Below are positions 22,640-34,367 of a stretch of 64,000 bases of DNA, piece by piece. Numbering within the stretch: position 1 is the stretch's first letter; each line of letters starts with the position of its first letter. The notes below the pieces were generated by a model. It made no database searches and had not been told where the DNA came from. It saw only the letters and a program-made list of their open reading frames with translations. Both the position numbers and the translations under genes were made by a program. This DNA is from Cornus controversa (Eukaryota; Streptophyta; Magnoliopsida; Cornales; Cornaceae): the NCBI GenBank assembly GCA_026545225.1, contig CM048845.1:84223033-84287032 (forward strand). Reading direction: 5' to 3'.

Positions 22640-24480
22640 ATTCATCCTTGTACTTTGAGTGCACTTTCTTATTTCTAACTTTTACTATCAACTTCTCTAT
22701 TTCTCTACAAGTTCAAGCTTCTTTATTCCCTCTCTATTCCTCTATAGCTGACTATCCTGAATGTCGAGACATTACTTCCACCATGACCAATCAAGACGTG
22801 GAGAATCTGGCTATCCATTACTCGTTTCTATCGGAGTCAAGGTTCAATCCCCCTCCCCAGCCGATCGGGTTTTCTCAATTTACCCAGGAGAAACATGCTT
22901 TTATGAGGGCGCCTTTGCATGTGGTCTCCGTTTCCCAGTTCCAGTATTTGTACAGGAACTTCTTCAAGCGGCAAATCTCTGCCTTTCTTAGCTTAAGCCA
23001 ATTTCTTGGTGCATTATTATAGCTTCCATTGTTTGGTGGAAGACTTGTAATTTTGATACCTCGCTATCGGCGAGCGGGTTCTTTACCTGTTATGGGCTTT
23101 TCAAGAACGGCGATTGGCGCTATGTTCATAGCAAATCTGGTGGCTCGAGCGGAGGTCATATAAAGAAATGCTTGGTTGTAGTTGATCATAATAAAAGCCT
23201 CAAATCATGGAGGAACCGGTTCTTCTTCATTTCTGGCTGCTCGGAGCCCACTCCCCATATCACCCCCCGAACATGGTTCCTGAGGATGCGTCTCGTACGC
23301 TTACTATCTTTCTCTCCTCTGTTTTCATTGCATTATTATCTCTGTATTGACTTACTTTTCTTTTTAGCTTAGAAGTCCCTGCCACCCGTGAGTAGGGCAG
23401 AAAAAGAAAAATTGGAAGAAGCTAGTAATGAGATAGTGAAATATGCCCAGACCCTAACACTTGATAAAGGGTTGGATTTGTTGGGTTACTCTCCTTGTGT
23501 GGACATTATCAAGATAGGTATGTCCTCTTCTTTTTCTTCTCGCACCCTTCCTCTCTAAAAATTATTCTTATGCTTGTTCATAGTTCAAACACACAGGAGG
23601 TCCGCAAAGGCTGTTGTCAAAGGCCCTTGTCAAGGGTAAAGGCAAAGGTGTCACAACTCTTCCTCCCCTTCTGGGTAAAAAAGGCCAAGGTTCTCAATCA
23701 CGCGAACTGGGGACCTATCGTCTCCTCCCTCGGTTGGGAATCCTCTTGTGGTTGTTGTCTCTAGGAGCATTCCTGATCTAGGCTCCTTCAGAGTTCCGCA
23801 GACTCAACTGTTCGACGATGATGGTTCGAACTTGGGCTCTTTTAGTGTCCCTACGACCCCACTTTTTGGGAGTGGGGGCTCTCAGGAATCTTGCTCGTGT
23901 GCCAATAGTGGCCTCAGGTCCATGTTAAATGACCCAAACTTTGCCCTCCAATGCACCTATGTGTACGTTAGCATAGTGATCTTGACGAGGCAAACTCGCA
24001 CGGGGCTCTTTCCTACACTGGGAACCTTCTAGCCCTCATGGCCAAGGTTTGGACCTATTCGTAATTGCTTCGTCTTGCTGGTCTTATTGAAGAGTGTGTT
24101 TATACATATTTTAATATTTTTTGACAGAGCATAACATTCGCCCAGTCTGTCTCTGACCGTTATACGCTTGCGGTGGACCAACTTGGGCAACAACAGGCTT
24201 CTTTTTCTGCTGAGCGTTCTGAACTTAATTCGGAGATAGAATCTCTACGTGCTTCCCACACTTCTCAAGCGGGGGAGATTAATGTTCTCACTTTTTAACT
24301 CCGCCATAACTAGGAGGATATGGCACGCTAGGAGGAGGAGTTACCGAGTCGCGAGGCAGTGGCTGTTGAAAAATTCAAGGACTCGTCTGATTTTGAGAAG
24401 ATATGCGATGATTCATATATCGAGGGATTTGAGTTTTTTCGCACCATGGCACAAGACGAGTGGCCAGGGATAGACTCTTC
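22640..24480 (+). pseudogene. Antisense extra gene zone of the Ty3 element (fossil)
   Basis: Coding-looking sequence here runs opposite to gag-pol. A segment with the pattern FACGLRFPVPVFVQELL resembles the 'putative gypsy type transposon' domain (Pfam Transposase_28) found in plant elements. A later segment rich in charged, coiled-coil-like residues follows. Extra antisense genes between pol and the 3' LTR are known in Tat-lineage elements such as Grande. The function is not established. The zone is broken. Confidence 0.65.
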
Positions 24481-24820
24481 GTAGAAGAGTCTGACTCCTG
24501 ATGTACCCTTTTTATTTTATTATTGTAGCAGCTTTTTCTGTATCTTTTCTGCTTATGATCTTGTAACCTCTTTCAGTGTTGAATGGAAAGCTGTTCTTTT
24601 ATAAAGAACTTCTATAAGATTATTTTGTAAAAGGATCTTAAATATTGGGTAGCTCTCTCTTCATGGAATAATTCTATAAGAACCTTGTTTTCAAGAGACT
24701 TCCCCTTTGACGAACTATGTCCCATAGGGCTATGTTTTTTTTGGAATTAATTTATTCCGCTCCCTATTAAAAAGAAATCCCCTTTGGAGGCGTCTCTCTG
24801 TGGGGCCAAGGGCAACATTT

Positions 24821-25104
24821 CATTAAAGACTCTCCTTGGAGGTATGTCCCTGTAGAGTTATTTATACAATGTTCTCGGGATTAATTCATCCCGCCTTTTT
24901 CATCAAAGGCTCTGCTTGGAGGTGTGCCCCCATAGGGTTATTTATACAATGTTCTCGGAATTAATTTATCCCGCATTTTTCATCAAAGGCCCTCCTTGGA
25001 GGTGTGCCCTCGTAAGGTTATTTATACAATATTCTCGGGATTAATTTATCCTGCCTTTTTCATCAAAGGCCCTCTTTGGAGGTGTACCCTCGTAGGGTTA
25101 TTTA
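24821..25104. repeat. 80-bp tandem repeat inside the Ty3 element
   Basis: Copies start at 24821, 24901, 24981 and 25061 with an exact period of 80 bases; the last is partial. Each contains CATCAAAGGC, TTGGAGGT, GGGTTATTTATACAAT and TTCTCGGGATTAATT-like words. A related, more diverged unit precedes them. The block lies between the integrase zone and the antisense zone, which is the hypervariable 3' region where plant Ty3 elements are known to carry tandem repeats. Confidence 0.88.
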
Positions 25105-25399
25105 TTGATAGCTTTTAGTTTCTAACGCATTTCAAAAAAGTTATTTTATTAATATTATGGAATTAGCAAAATTTTCTCAAAAAGAAGAATAAACAGAAAA
25201 CTGGAGCCTTACTCTAAGGCTTGATAGCGAAGCCAAGTTCCAAATGGAACTGCCAAAAGTAAATGCAAACTAAAAAACAATGGAAAAAGGAAAAACTTTA
25301 CTGATAGTATTTCCTCAAATGTTCAGCATTCCAAGGATGGGCCAACTACTTTCCTTCCAGGGTTTCTAACCAATATATACCCTGTTGTTGAGTCTTAAC

Positions 25400-26480
25400 C
25401 ACTTTGTAAGGGCCTTTCCAATTAGGAGCTAGCTTTCCAGTGCCGAGAGGCTTGGTGGCCTGAGTGACCTCACGAAGGACTAGGCCGCAAAGTTGAAAAC
25501 TCCTCTACTTCACCCTAGCATTATAGTACTGGGACATGGCCTGCTGATACGACGTCATCCGTACTCGTGCCTACTCCCTTTTTTCTTCAATGAAGTCGGC
25601 ACTAGCTCTTAATTCGCGTTCATTGTGTCTGGGGTCACAGTGCTTAGTTTGATGACTTGCTACGTGTCCCATTTTAACTGAGAGGGCCGATTCGCTTTCG
25701 AAAGTCAAAAATTACGGCATTTTTCCAGTGGAGACTTTGGCAGTGGTTCTATAAGCCCATAGGACACTCAAGAGTATATCTGGCCATACGCCTTTGGATT
25801 GTTCCAAGCGTGTCTTGATCATTTTGAGTATTGTCCTATTGGCCACTTTAGCCTACCCATTAGTTGGCGAGTGACCTGGTGAGGAGTAATGGTTACTTAT
25901 GCCATGTTCGACACAAAAGTTCTAAAAACGTTGACTTTCAAACTGTTTTCTGTTATTTGTGATAATGACCTTCGGGACGCCAAACCTGCATATGATTGAC
26001 TTCCATACAAAATTGATGACATTTCTTTTTCCAATCATGGCTAAGGGCTTTGTTTCTACCCATTTAGTGAAGTAGTCGATTGCTATAATTGCGAACTTTG
26101 TCTGCCCCTTTCCCATAGGTAAAGGGTGATCAAATCCATCTCCCATTGGGCAAATGGCCATGGAGCGGCTATCGGAGTTAACTCTTCCAGGGGCTGTTTC
26201 GGAATGTTTGCAAAGCGTTGACACTTTTCACACTTTTTGATAAAGTTTAATGCATCTTGCTGCATAGTGGGCCAATAGTATCTTTGCCTGATGGCTTTAT
26301 GAGCCAAGGATCTACCCCTTGTATGATTACCACACTCCCCTTCATGGATTTTTTTTATGACATGTTGGACTTCCTCTGTAGATATACATCGTAGGTACGA
26401 CAAGGAGATTCCTCTTTTATAGAGGATTTCGTCGATTAGGGTAAATCTAGATACTTTGACCTTTACTTTGCGCACCTCGC
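25400..26480 (-). pseudogene. Integrase zone of the Ty3 element (fossil)
   Basis: The zone carries a zinc-binding HHCC-like region (YYWPTMQQDALNFIKKCEKC) and part of the catalytic core (FAIIAIDYFTKWVETKPL), typical of Ty3/gypsy integrases. It belongs to the surrounding fossil and is broken. Confidence 0.85.
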
Positions 26481-26559
26481 CCTTGTCAAGTAGTAGTTCG
26501 CCATCCCTAATGTACCTGACAATTGGATCTGCCTATTCTATGCCTGGGCGACTTGATTC

Positions 26560-27050
26560 ACCCCACACAATATTTCTTCTGTTATACTAAGGTTGTTCAT
26601 GCGTTCCACCAGAACTGCTCCATTTTTGGCCTCTCGTGCTGTTGCTAATCGAGCAAGAGCATTGGCATTATAATTCTTATGGCGGGGGACCCGTGTGATG
26701 AAAAACTTCTGGAAATGAGTGGACAGCTCTTGTACCTTTTGCAAGTAGGATTTCATCTTTCCTCCCTTCGCTTTATATTCTGCGTGGATTTGCTGTATAA
26801 CTAGTTGGGAGTCATTATATGCTTTTAGCTACTGTAGTTTAAGGATCTTGGCTATCTTCAATCCTACAATCAAGGTTTCGTATTCAGCCTCGTTTGTTGC
26901 TTTGAATCCGAATTGCAAGGCATATTGGAATGTTTCCCCATCTGGGGATATGATCAGTATTCCTGCACCACTGGCCTGCGTATTTGAGGATCTGTCCACA
27001 AACAACTCTCACGCGCAGCCTGGGTCCATTAGGTCATCTCCATTCTGTTA
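26560..27050 (-). pseudogene. Second (archaeal-type) RNase H zone of the Ty3 element
   Basis: A second RNase H-like region lies between the RT-linked RNase H and the integrase. It is indicated by ATNEAEYETLIVGLKIAKIL and by the downstream VPRHKNYNANALARLA pattern. A dual RNase H is a known mark of the Tat lineage. The zone is a fossil. Confidence 0.75.
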
Positions 27051-28460
27051 GAATGGTCTTTCCTCCTGTTCGTGTCTATCTTGCTCCTCCTTTAGGGGAT
27101 GTGTGAACTCAGGTATAAAGTCTGCTATTACTTGGCCCTTTATCATCGTCCTTGGCCTGTACCGGATGTCAAATTCTTCTAGCTCCATGGACCATTTCAC
27201 CAGTCGTCCAGAGGTTTTGGGCTTGAAGAGGACTTGACAGAGTGGTTGATTAGTGAGTACCATTATTGTGTGTGCCTGGAAATACGGCCTGAGTTTTCTG
27301 GCCGACATGACTAAAACGAATGCCAGCTTTTCAATTAAGGGATATCTCCCCTCCGCCCTCGAAGCACTTTATTGGCGTAATAAACTGGCTTCTACACCCT
27401 TCCTCTTCTCGTACCAACGCGGAACTGACTGCTACAGGGGAGACTGCTAGGTATAAGTACAATTATTCCCCTACATGCACGCAAGATAGCAACGGGGGTG
27501 AACTGAGATAATGCTTTAGTTCAGTTAAGGCTTGCTCGCACACTGGTGTCAACTCGAAGGCTTGCTTGGGAGATCAATCTGCTCAACACTGCCACCTTTC
27601 CTGTTAACTTCTATACGTCTTTGATCGTTCTGGGTGACTTTGTATCTAAGATGGCTTGTACCTTCTGCGGGTTGGCTTCTAGTCCCCTTTTGCTGACTAA
27701 GTAGCCTAAGAACTTTCCGGATGAAACTTCGAAAACACACTTACTGGGGTTGAGCTTCATTCTGTATCTTCAAAGGATATCAAAGGCTTCCTATAAATCA
27801 TCCAAATGGGTCGATGCTACCCGATTTTTGACGAGCATATCATCAACGTACACTTCTATGTTTCTGTCGATTTGCTCTTTAAACATCTTGTTCACCAATC
27901 TTTGGTAGGTTGCGTTAGTATTCTTCAAGCCGAATGACATTACCGTGTAGTAGTACAACCCTCTTTCTGTTATGAAATATGTTTTTTCTTGGTCTAACGG
28001 CAACATTGGAATTTGATTATACCCCAAGTAGACATCCATGAAGTTGAGTCGCTCGCACCCTGCCGTTCCTTCCACTAGCATATCGATCCTTGGAAGGGGG
28101 AATCTGTCATTTGGGCATGCTTTATTCAGCTCAGTGAAGTTTACACACAAACGCCACTTGCCATTAGACTTTTTTACCAGTATCACATTCGCCAACCAGT
28201 CTGGGTAGTGAGTTTCCTACATGAAGTTGACCTTTAGTAGTTTATCCACTTCGTCAGAGATTGTCAAATTTCTCTCGGGGGCGAATGTACACCTTTTCTG
28301 TCTAACAGGTTTAACGGCTGGGTCGATATTCAACCGATGCATGGAAATGGCCGGGTCAACTCCGGGCATGTCCTCGTGGGACCAAACAAATACATCCCTA
28401 TTAACTTTGAGAAATTGAACGAGCTCTTCTTGAGCGGCGGGTGAGAGTGACGATCCCACA
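27050..28460 (-). pseudogene. Reverse transcriptase/RNase H zone of the Ty3 element
   Basis: Typical Ty3 RT motifs are visible: FTELNKACPNDRFPLPRID, YLGYNQIPM, MSFGLKNTNATYQRLVN and the catalytic YVDDMLVK. The linked RNase H region with FKPKTSGRLVKWSMELEEFD follows. It is part of the broken fossil. Confidence 0.9.
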
Positions 28461-28559
28461 CAACCTTCTTTCCTGCCTCTTGTTTATATAAGTCAACCTC
28501 AACCAGCTCTTCCATTGGTTTCGCATGGCGGATTTCCTATTTTTTTTCTACTTTAAGGC

Positions 28560-29060
28560 CTTCTATACTCAGAGTTTCGGGTACTTTTTTTCTTTTAGGG
28601 AAGTGGCATAACATTCTCGGGCCGTGGCCTGTACCCCTGTAGCTCTCCAACACCATGGTCGGTGGAGAAACGAAGGAGGAGATTATAGGCGGAGGTTACT
28701 ACTTTCATGGCATTCAACATGACTCTCCCCATAATAATATTGTATGTAGTTGGGCAATCTATCACGAAGACGGTCACCATTTTAGTGATTTACTTAGGAT
28801 TTGTACTCGCGGTGACTAGAAGGTCTACGGTACCGAGTGGAAGAAGTTTCTCTCTAGAGAACCCAACCAATGGGGATTTAGTGGGCTTGAGTCTTTCCCT
28901 CCCAATCCTCATCTGGTCGAAGGCTCCCACAAACAGGATGTCAGCAGAACTGCCATTGTCAACCAGTACTCACCCTATTGTGAAATTGGCGATAACTAGT
29001 GTAACCACGAGGGCATCATCATGAGGTTACTGAACTCCCCTTGCATCATCCTCCGAGAAA
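28560..29060 (-). pseudogene. Protease zone of the Ty3 element (fossil)
   Basis: An aspartic protease-like region is indicated by the YNIIMGRVMLNAMKVV pattern shared by gypsy proteases, together with upstream sequence in the same zone. It precedes the RT zone as expected. It is a fossil. Confidence 0.65.
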
Positions 29061-29539
29061 GTTATTATATGATTATCTAGTCGAGGGCACTTGGAGGGTA
29101 ATTGGCTCACCTTGTCTACTTGGAAAAACTTTTAACTTTCCTTGCACACACTTTGCGAGTCGTATTGGACTCTCCGCCACCCCCGAGTCCTCCGGAGATA
29201 ACTCTAATATCCCCCAATGGGGGATTGCTTCGAGTGTTAGCTGCTTTAACATCCTATGGGCGATCTTGTGCTCTCCTATCATCGCCGGCCACAATTCTCT
29301 ATAGTTGGCCCCTCCGGATTAGACTTTCAATTTGCTTTTTTAAATCTATACACTCATCTATGTCGTGCCCATGGTCGCGATGAAACCTGCAATACTTGTC
29401 ACGGGATCTCTTGGAGGGGTCGGTTCTCAACTTCGGGGGCCACTCCACAGTTGGGTCATCTTGGATGTGAAGGAGGATTTGGCTTATCGATGTACTTAGA
29501 AGGGTAAAGGTACTGAACCCCTTGCTGGATTGTTCTCCC

Positions 29540-30270
29540 CTTTTTCTATCGCCATCTCATTTTTTTCTCCTTGCATCGAGGGTGTTCTCCGTGTTCATGT
29601 ATTTTTGAGCTTTTATGTGTAACTCGGACATACTTTCTGGGGGGTGCTCGGATATTGAGTACAGGAATTTTAAAGGTAGCAAGCCTCCCATAAATGCGGT
29701 AAATGCCACCTTGTCATCCAAACCATCAATCTGCAACATCTCCTTGTTAAACCGATTGATAAAGTCTCGTAATGACTCCCCCTTAGTTTGTCTTACATTC
29801 AAGAGGTAGGTGGCAGGCTTTCTGTGTCTTTGGGCGACAATAAAGTTGTTGACGAACAATTGGCTTAGTTCTTTGAAGGTACGTATAAATGCTGGCTTCA
29901 GACTGTTAAACCATGACCGGGTTGAACCCTTCAATGTAGTAGGAAATGCTTTGCACAATTTTTTATCTGGTACTCTTTGGAGGTGCATCAGAGCCTTCTA
30001 AGTCTCCAGATGATCCAGTGGGTCCCTGGTCCCGTCAAAGCTTTTAATGGTGGGCATCTTAAACTTGCTGGGCAAGGGACAGTTCATTACCCCATTAGAG
30101 AAAGGAAAGTTGATTTGCTTAACCATATCCTCCACTATAGTAAGGCATTTCCCCTTCATGGTGTGAGCCATGCTTTCTATCTTGGCTCTGAGGTTCTGCA
30201 TCTCTAAGTTATAATAGGCAACCTCTCCTGGGTGCCCTGAATCTCCATAGGTAATGGCCATAAACCCCGA
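29540..30270 (-). pseudogene. Gag zone of the Ty3 element (fossil)
   Basis: A capsid-like (Retrotrans_gag) region shows FDGTRDPLDHLET, LKGSTRSWFNSLKP and QTKGESLRDFINRFNKE, the standard plant gypsy gag pattern. It lies next to the 5' LTR side of the element and is broken. Confidence 0.85.
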
Positions 30271-30845
30271 ATCCCCTTGAGTACGGGGTCTCTCTTACGG
30301 GACTAAGTGAGTTGGATTCATTCTTTCTTGGTCACTTCTCACTTGGCTCTGGGCTGCGTCTTCTACTGGTACTCTATTGTCTCGTCCTGTGCCATCCCCT
30401 TCTAGATCAATTGACATAAGATGGCTCCGTGATGACACTGGTTCTACAGGAGGAAGGTGCTGCAGGATTGTCGCATTTTGCTAGAGTACCTGGGCCAGAC
30501 TTTGATTCAAGTTCTAAATCTGATATTCTAACGCTTGGCTCGCTCTTGGTCGTTTGGCACTCCAGGGCGTGCCCCAAGAAAGTCTCCTTGACTAGGAGGC
30601 TGCATGTCTCCTTCTCCTGCTATCGAAATATTGTGACTGGGATGATCCGGGGAGGCAGGCGGATTTTGTGCAGCAGGGGGATCCTGCTCGACAGGAGGAT
30701 CCTGTTCGAGTGGAGGATTGCAAACAAGAGGCTTTTGTACGTCGGCAGTCTCTAGCCCAGATCACAGGTGCATCATGCTTCTTTTATGCTTTTAGGTAGG
30801 ACAAGAGTCTAGTTCGTGGATTCGCTTCCCATAGACAGCGTCAAC

Positions 30846-31207
30846 TGATGAAACACAAATCCACTTTTGGACTAGTCAAACGCCAACCTGTAAAGAGACA
30901 AACAAAGAGTAATCGAAAGGGCACCGGATGGTGCCGACCGACTACGCTCCGATAATCAAGTCAGAAATCAGAGAAACTTTCAAAACTATAAAGAAAATCA
31001 GAAGGTATTAATTGCGTACCTGGTACATGAACCGTTTCGGTATTTATAGCGGTCAATTGAGAACATGTCTTAATGGGAGACTGATTCTTCAACTCCCCAA
31101 ACTTATCTAGGAGAAAGAAGTCTCGTCATAATATGCTTTCCGTCCACGTCATGTAGTCCACATCCTTCACGTTATACGCGTCATTATCGGAATTAAATAC
31201 TCCATCA
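30846..31207 (-). repeat. LTR of the Ty3 element (5' in element orientation)
   Basis: A 362-bp terminal repeat matching 21808-22169 at about 90%. The primer-binding region next to it reads TTGACGCTGTCTATGGGAAG in element orientation, similar to the GGCGCCGTCTGTGGGG-type start seen in many Tat-group elements. Confidence 0.93.
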
Positions 31208-33770
31208 GCTACTAAACCAAATAGAGTATCTTTTGGACTTGTAGTAACAGAGGAAGTGTGGGAGTTCTTTTTGATAGACAATGGGGTTTGAACTTTAGGG
31301 GTCTATTTCTTGCATGCCCTGAGTTAATATTTGATCAATGCATCAACTGGTGCTTCTTATAAGATGTGCTTAAGAGACTAAATGTATGATGATGCGAGGC
31401 CAATGCCATTTGAGATTGAAGTCTCACTGTCAAAGTTAAATGTTATGAACTCTAGAATTTTACCATTAGCCTTATTTTAATTACAATTATTTTAAAAATA
31501 ATCAATGTCTACATAGGAGTATTGGAGAAACTGGCTTATAGAAAAATATCAAGATCAATAAATTTGGATTAATTTCATAACTCAGTGTGTGTGTTTGTTT
31601 TCTCTCTTTTGATAGGTTTCATAACTTGTGTTCTGTAGAAGAACATAATTACATATAGGTTTTATGTTTATTTTGCCATTTTTATTTCATGCTGATGCTA
31701 GTTTTGGTAAATATTTTGTTGAATCAACCATATGACACCAGAGAAAACTCTGGAGAATGTTAGTGAAATATGGAAAATCATCATTAGTAAAATAGGATGT
31801 ATATTGATCAACTAGTTTACTATCAATCTTATGCTTCATTTGATAGAAAAGAAGGAAAAGGGGTGGATGGAAGATAGGAAGGAAAGATTAAATTTTCTTC
31901 ATTTGATAAAGAGGAGGCTGAGGGAAGAGAAAATAGGATGGATGAGCCATCCCTTCCTCCTCTTTCACAATATATTGATCAACTAGTTTATGACCAATCT
32001 TATGCTTCATTTGATAAAAAGGAAGGAAAAGGGATGGATGGAAGATAGGAAGGAAGGATTAAATGTTTTTCATTTGATAAAGAGGAGGTGAGGGAAGAAA
32101 AAATAGGATGGATGAGCCATTCCTTCCTCTTCTTTCACAAAATTTCATCCCTTCAAATATAGACGGAAGACGGAAGGAACAAAAACAAAGCTATTAAAAA
32201 TATTTAAATTACAAAGTAGGACTTGTAACATAATAAATGTTCAAATAAATATTGTAAATAGTGATGTGCATAATGGTAAAAATAATACTACCTAAATGTG
32301 AGATACATCAAAGTTTTAACGTTGCTTTCATATCATTTTTGAACCCCCCTGCTATAACTGTAACATTTATTAGCCATAAAATTTACACTTGTACCACGTA
32401 ATGAATTCTTATGAAATCCAATATCTACATCTCGAAATAAACAATTAATGATAAAATAATTGCATTTTTATGATCCTGATCGACAATACACATGAATTAT
32501 GACATCCTGCTTGATAACATACAATAAAAATACAAAAAACTAATATAGTATAATAAATTTCATAACCTAACCAGTACGTTGATTCAACTTGCCAATTGGT
32601 TGCCATTTTCAAAACCCGTTACCGTAACTTGAACCCAATTCAAAAGCCAACCTCAAGTCTCTCCAACATGAACCCAAACAACCTAGAACTCGGTTAGACC
32701 GTATTTGCCTCACTATTATATATATTGAAAAATAATATCCCATTTCACAACTCTTATATAGTATTATAAAATGGGCATGTGAATATGTGATGATAACCTT
32801 GTCCTTTTCAGTACACAGTGGGGGCAATATGTACTCTTCAATTCATAAGATGCTTGCAAGTGCAAAATTTTTTTTATATAAAATAGATAATTTTACCTTA
32901 CACTCAAGAAAAAAATTATTTTTTTGCAATATTGCATATCTCCTTATCTGACTTTGTCATTTCTTTTATAACAATTTTTATTACATATATTTAGTCTTTT
33001 CTCTCCTTATTTTGGAGTCATTTGAGGTTTGATTACTAACTTTTATGTGTGACGGGTGATGTAAGTCTACCCTGATGACAAGATTGACAGATGTCAATTT
33101 TGCTAGCACTTTCACGTGTCGTTTTTATATAAATAAGAATTTTTTCTCTTTACAATACTCTTAAAATGTTTAATGAAAATTATTGTTATATATACACCGT
33201 AAGTATTCTTGAAGGCTTGAATCTCCGGCCAATCACAATTTAACATATAAACAAATGTGTCAATTATGTGTACGTATGAATTTGTGGTGAGCACATAATA
33301 ATTTTTCCTCAATTCATGGACACTGTCCCGGAACCTTCATTTTCTTAAGAGCTAAGGCGTTTCAAATAGTCAGAACATATCATAAGTATGACTCACCTAA
33401 TCACGTTTTTATAATTATTATATATATTAATTTCTTTCTATGTATATGATATATATCAGTATATCACCTTCCTAACAAAGACAACAATATACTTATAAAT
33501 TCTCTCCACGTGTCTATTGATAGTGGCTCTAACTTTCGTGGTCTCACTTCAATTCATGTGACTGAACGTGTACGGCTATGATGTTGCCACGTAGATGCAA
33601 GATAACGTCCGATTGACGGAGGAGTCGAATTCAATCCGTTAAGCTGAACGTCCGTTTAGCCCCGGGGCTATCAATACACAATTGCACGCACATATCTTTG
33701 GTTTCAGGTCACTCCGAAGCAAGAGAGGCTCGGTTTCAGGTCCGGTCACTTTAGTTTCAACGGTCGTGAT
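31208..33770. other. Intergenic stretch upstream of the RTNLB gene
   Basis: No gene is supported. Apart from the 171-bp tandem duplication listed separately, the DNA is AT-rich. Around 33510-33680 it becomes less AT-rich and contains ACGTG-type words (CACGTGTCT near 33508), which could be upstream promoter elements of the gene that follows, but this is not tested. Confidence 0.45.
31801..32143. repeat. 171-bp tandem duplication
   Basis: The sequence beginning ATATTGATCAACTAGTTTA at 31801 recurs at 31972, and the two units (31801-31971 and 31972-about 32143) are very similar throughout, including GGATGGAAGATAGGAAGGAA and GGATGGATGAGCCAT. The purine-rich part resembles other fragments in the window, notably near 44620-44720. 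A dispersed element may therefore have been duplicated locally. Confidence 0.8.
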
Positions 33771-33843
33771 TGAATCTATCACTTGTTCACCTCACCCCTA
33801 AAAATAGCCCATTTAAAGATCCACACTGGTCTGACCTTCCTCT

Positions 33844-33851
33844 CTATATAG
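33844..33851 (+). promoter_or_regulatory. TATA box of the RTNLB gene
   Basis: CTATATAGA lies about 130 bases before the ATG at 33981. A leader of about 100 nt would follow, ending in a (GA)n run (33967-33980) directly against the start codon. Confidence 0.55.
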
Positions 33852-33980
33852 ATACAGAATTACAGAGATATATACATCGAAAGAGGGTTTATAGCTATCA
33901 GCTTCAGGGCGTTTCGAAACGGACGATACGATTAGGGTTTGGATCAGAGAGGTTTAGAGGTGGAAGAGAGAGAGAGAGAG

Positions 33981-34314
33981 ATGGCCGATCACGAGGAGTC
34001 TAAGGCTCAATCGGTGATGGAGAAGATAGCCGAGAAGTTTCACGGCGATTCGTCCTCGTCATCGTCAGATTCTGACGACGACAAGTCCTCGTCAGATTTG
34101 AAGTCGAAGATTTATCGCCCCTTCGGAAGAGAGAAGCCTGTTCACAAAATTTTAGGCGGTGGGAAACGTACGTTCTTAGTCTCACTCATTGTTTTCCTAA
34201 CTTCTTTTTTCAGTTTTGTACATTTAATTTGTTTCGTAAGTAGACATTTTGGCCTAAATTTGTTTAATTTGAACTTCTAGAGGAAATTGTTTGTCGATTA
34301 TCGGAAAATATGTG

Positions 34315-34367
<53 letters not shown>

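Larger units (their letters stand above)
21808..31207 (-). mobile_element. Ty3/gypsy LTR retrotransposon, Tat type (fossil)
   Basis: A 9.4-kb element lies on the minus strand with two 362-bp LTRs that begin TGATG and end CATCA. It is flanked by GCTAT (21803-21807) and GCTAC (31208-31212), a 5-bp target duplication with one change. The zones follow the order gag, protease, reverse transcriptase/RNase H, second RNase H, integrase, tandem repeats and an antisense extra gene zone. The second RNase H and the antisense zone point to the Tat lineage (Grande/Ogre/Retand relatives). The LTRs differ at about 38 of 362 positions (near 10%), mostly transitions. This suggests insertion several million years ago, or more at slow woody-plant rates. 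The element is structurally complete end to end but its coding parts are broken in several places. Confidence 0.93.

Noticed and set aside
24821-25104. CRISPR-like array
   Set aside because: Whole 80-bp units are repeated without unique spacers, the host is a plant, and the block lies in a retrotransposon.
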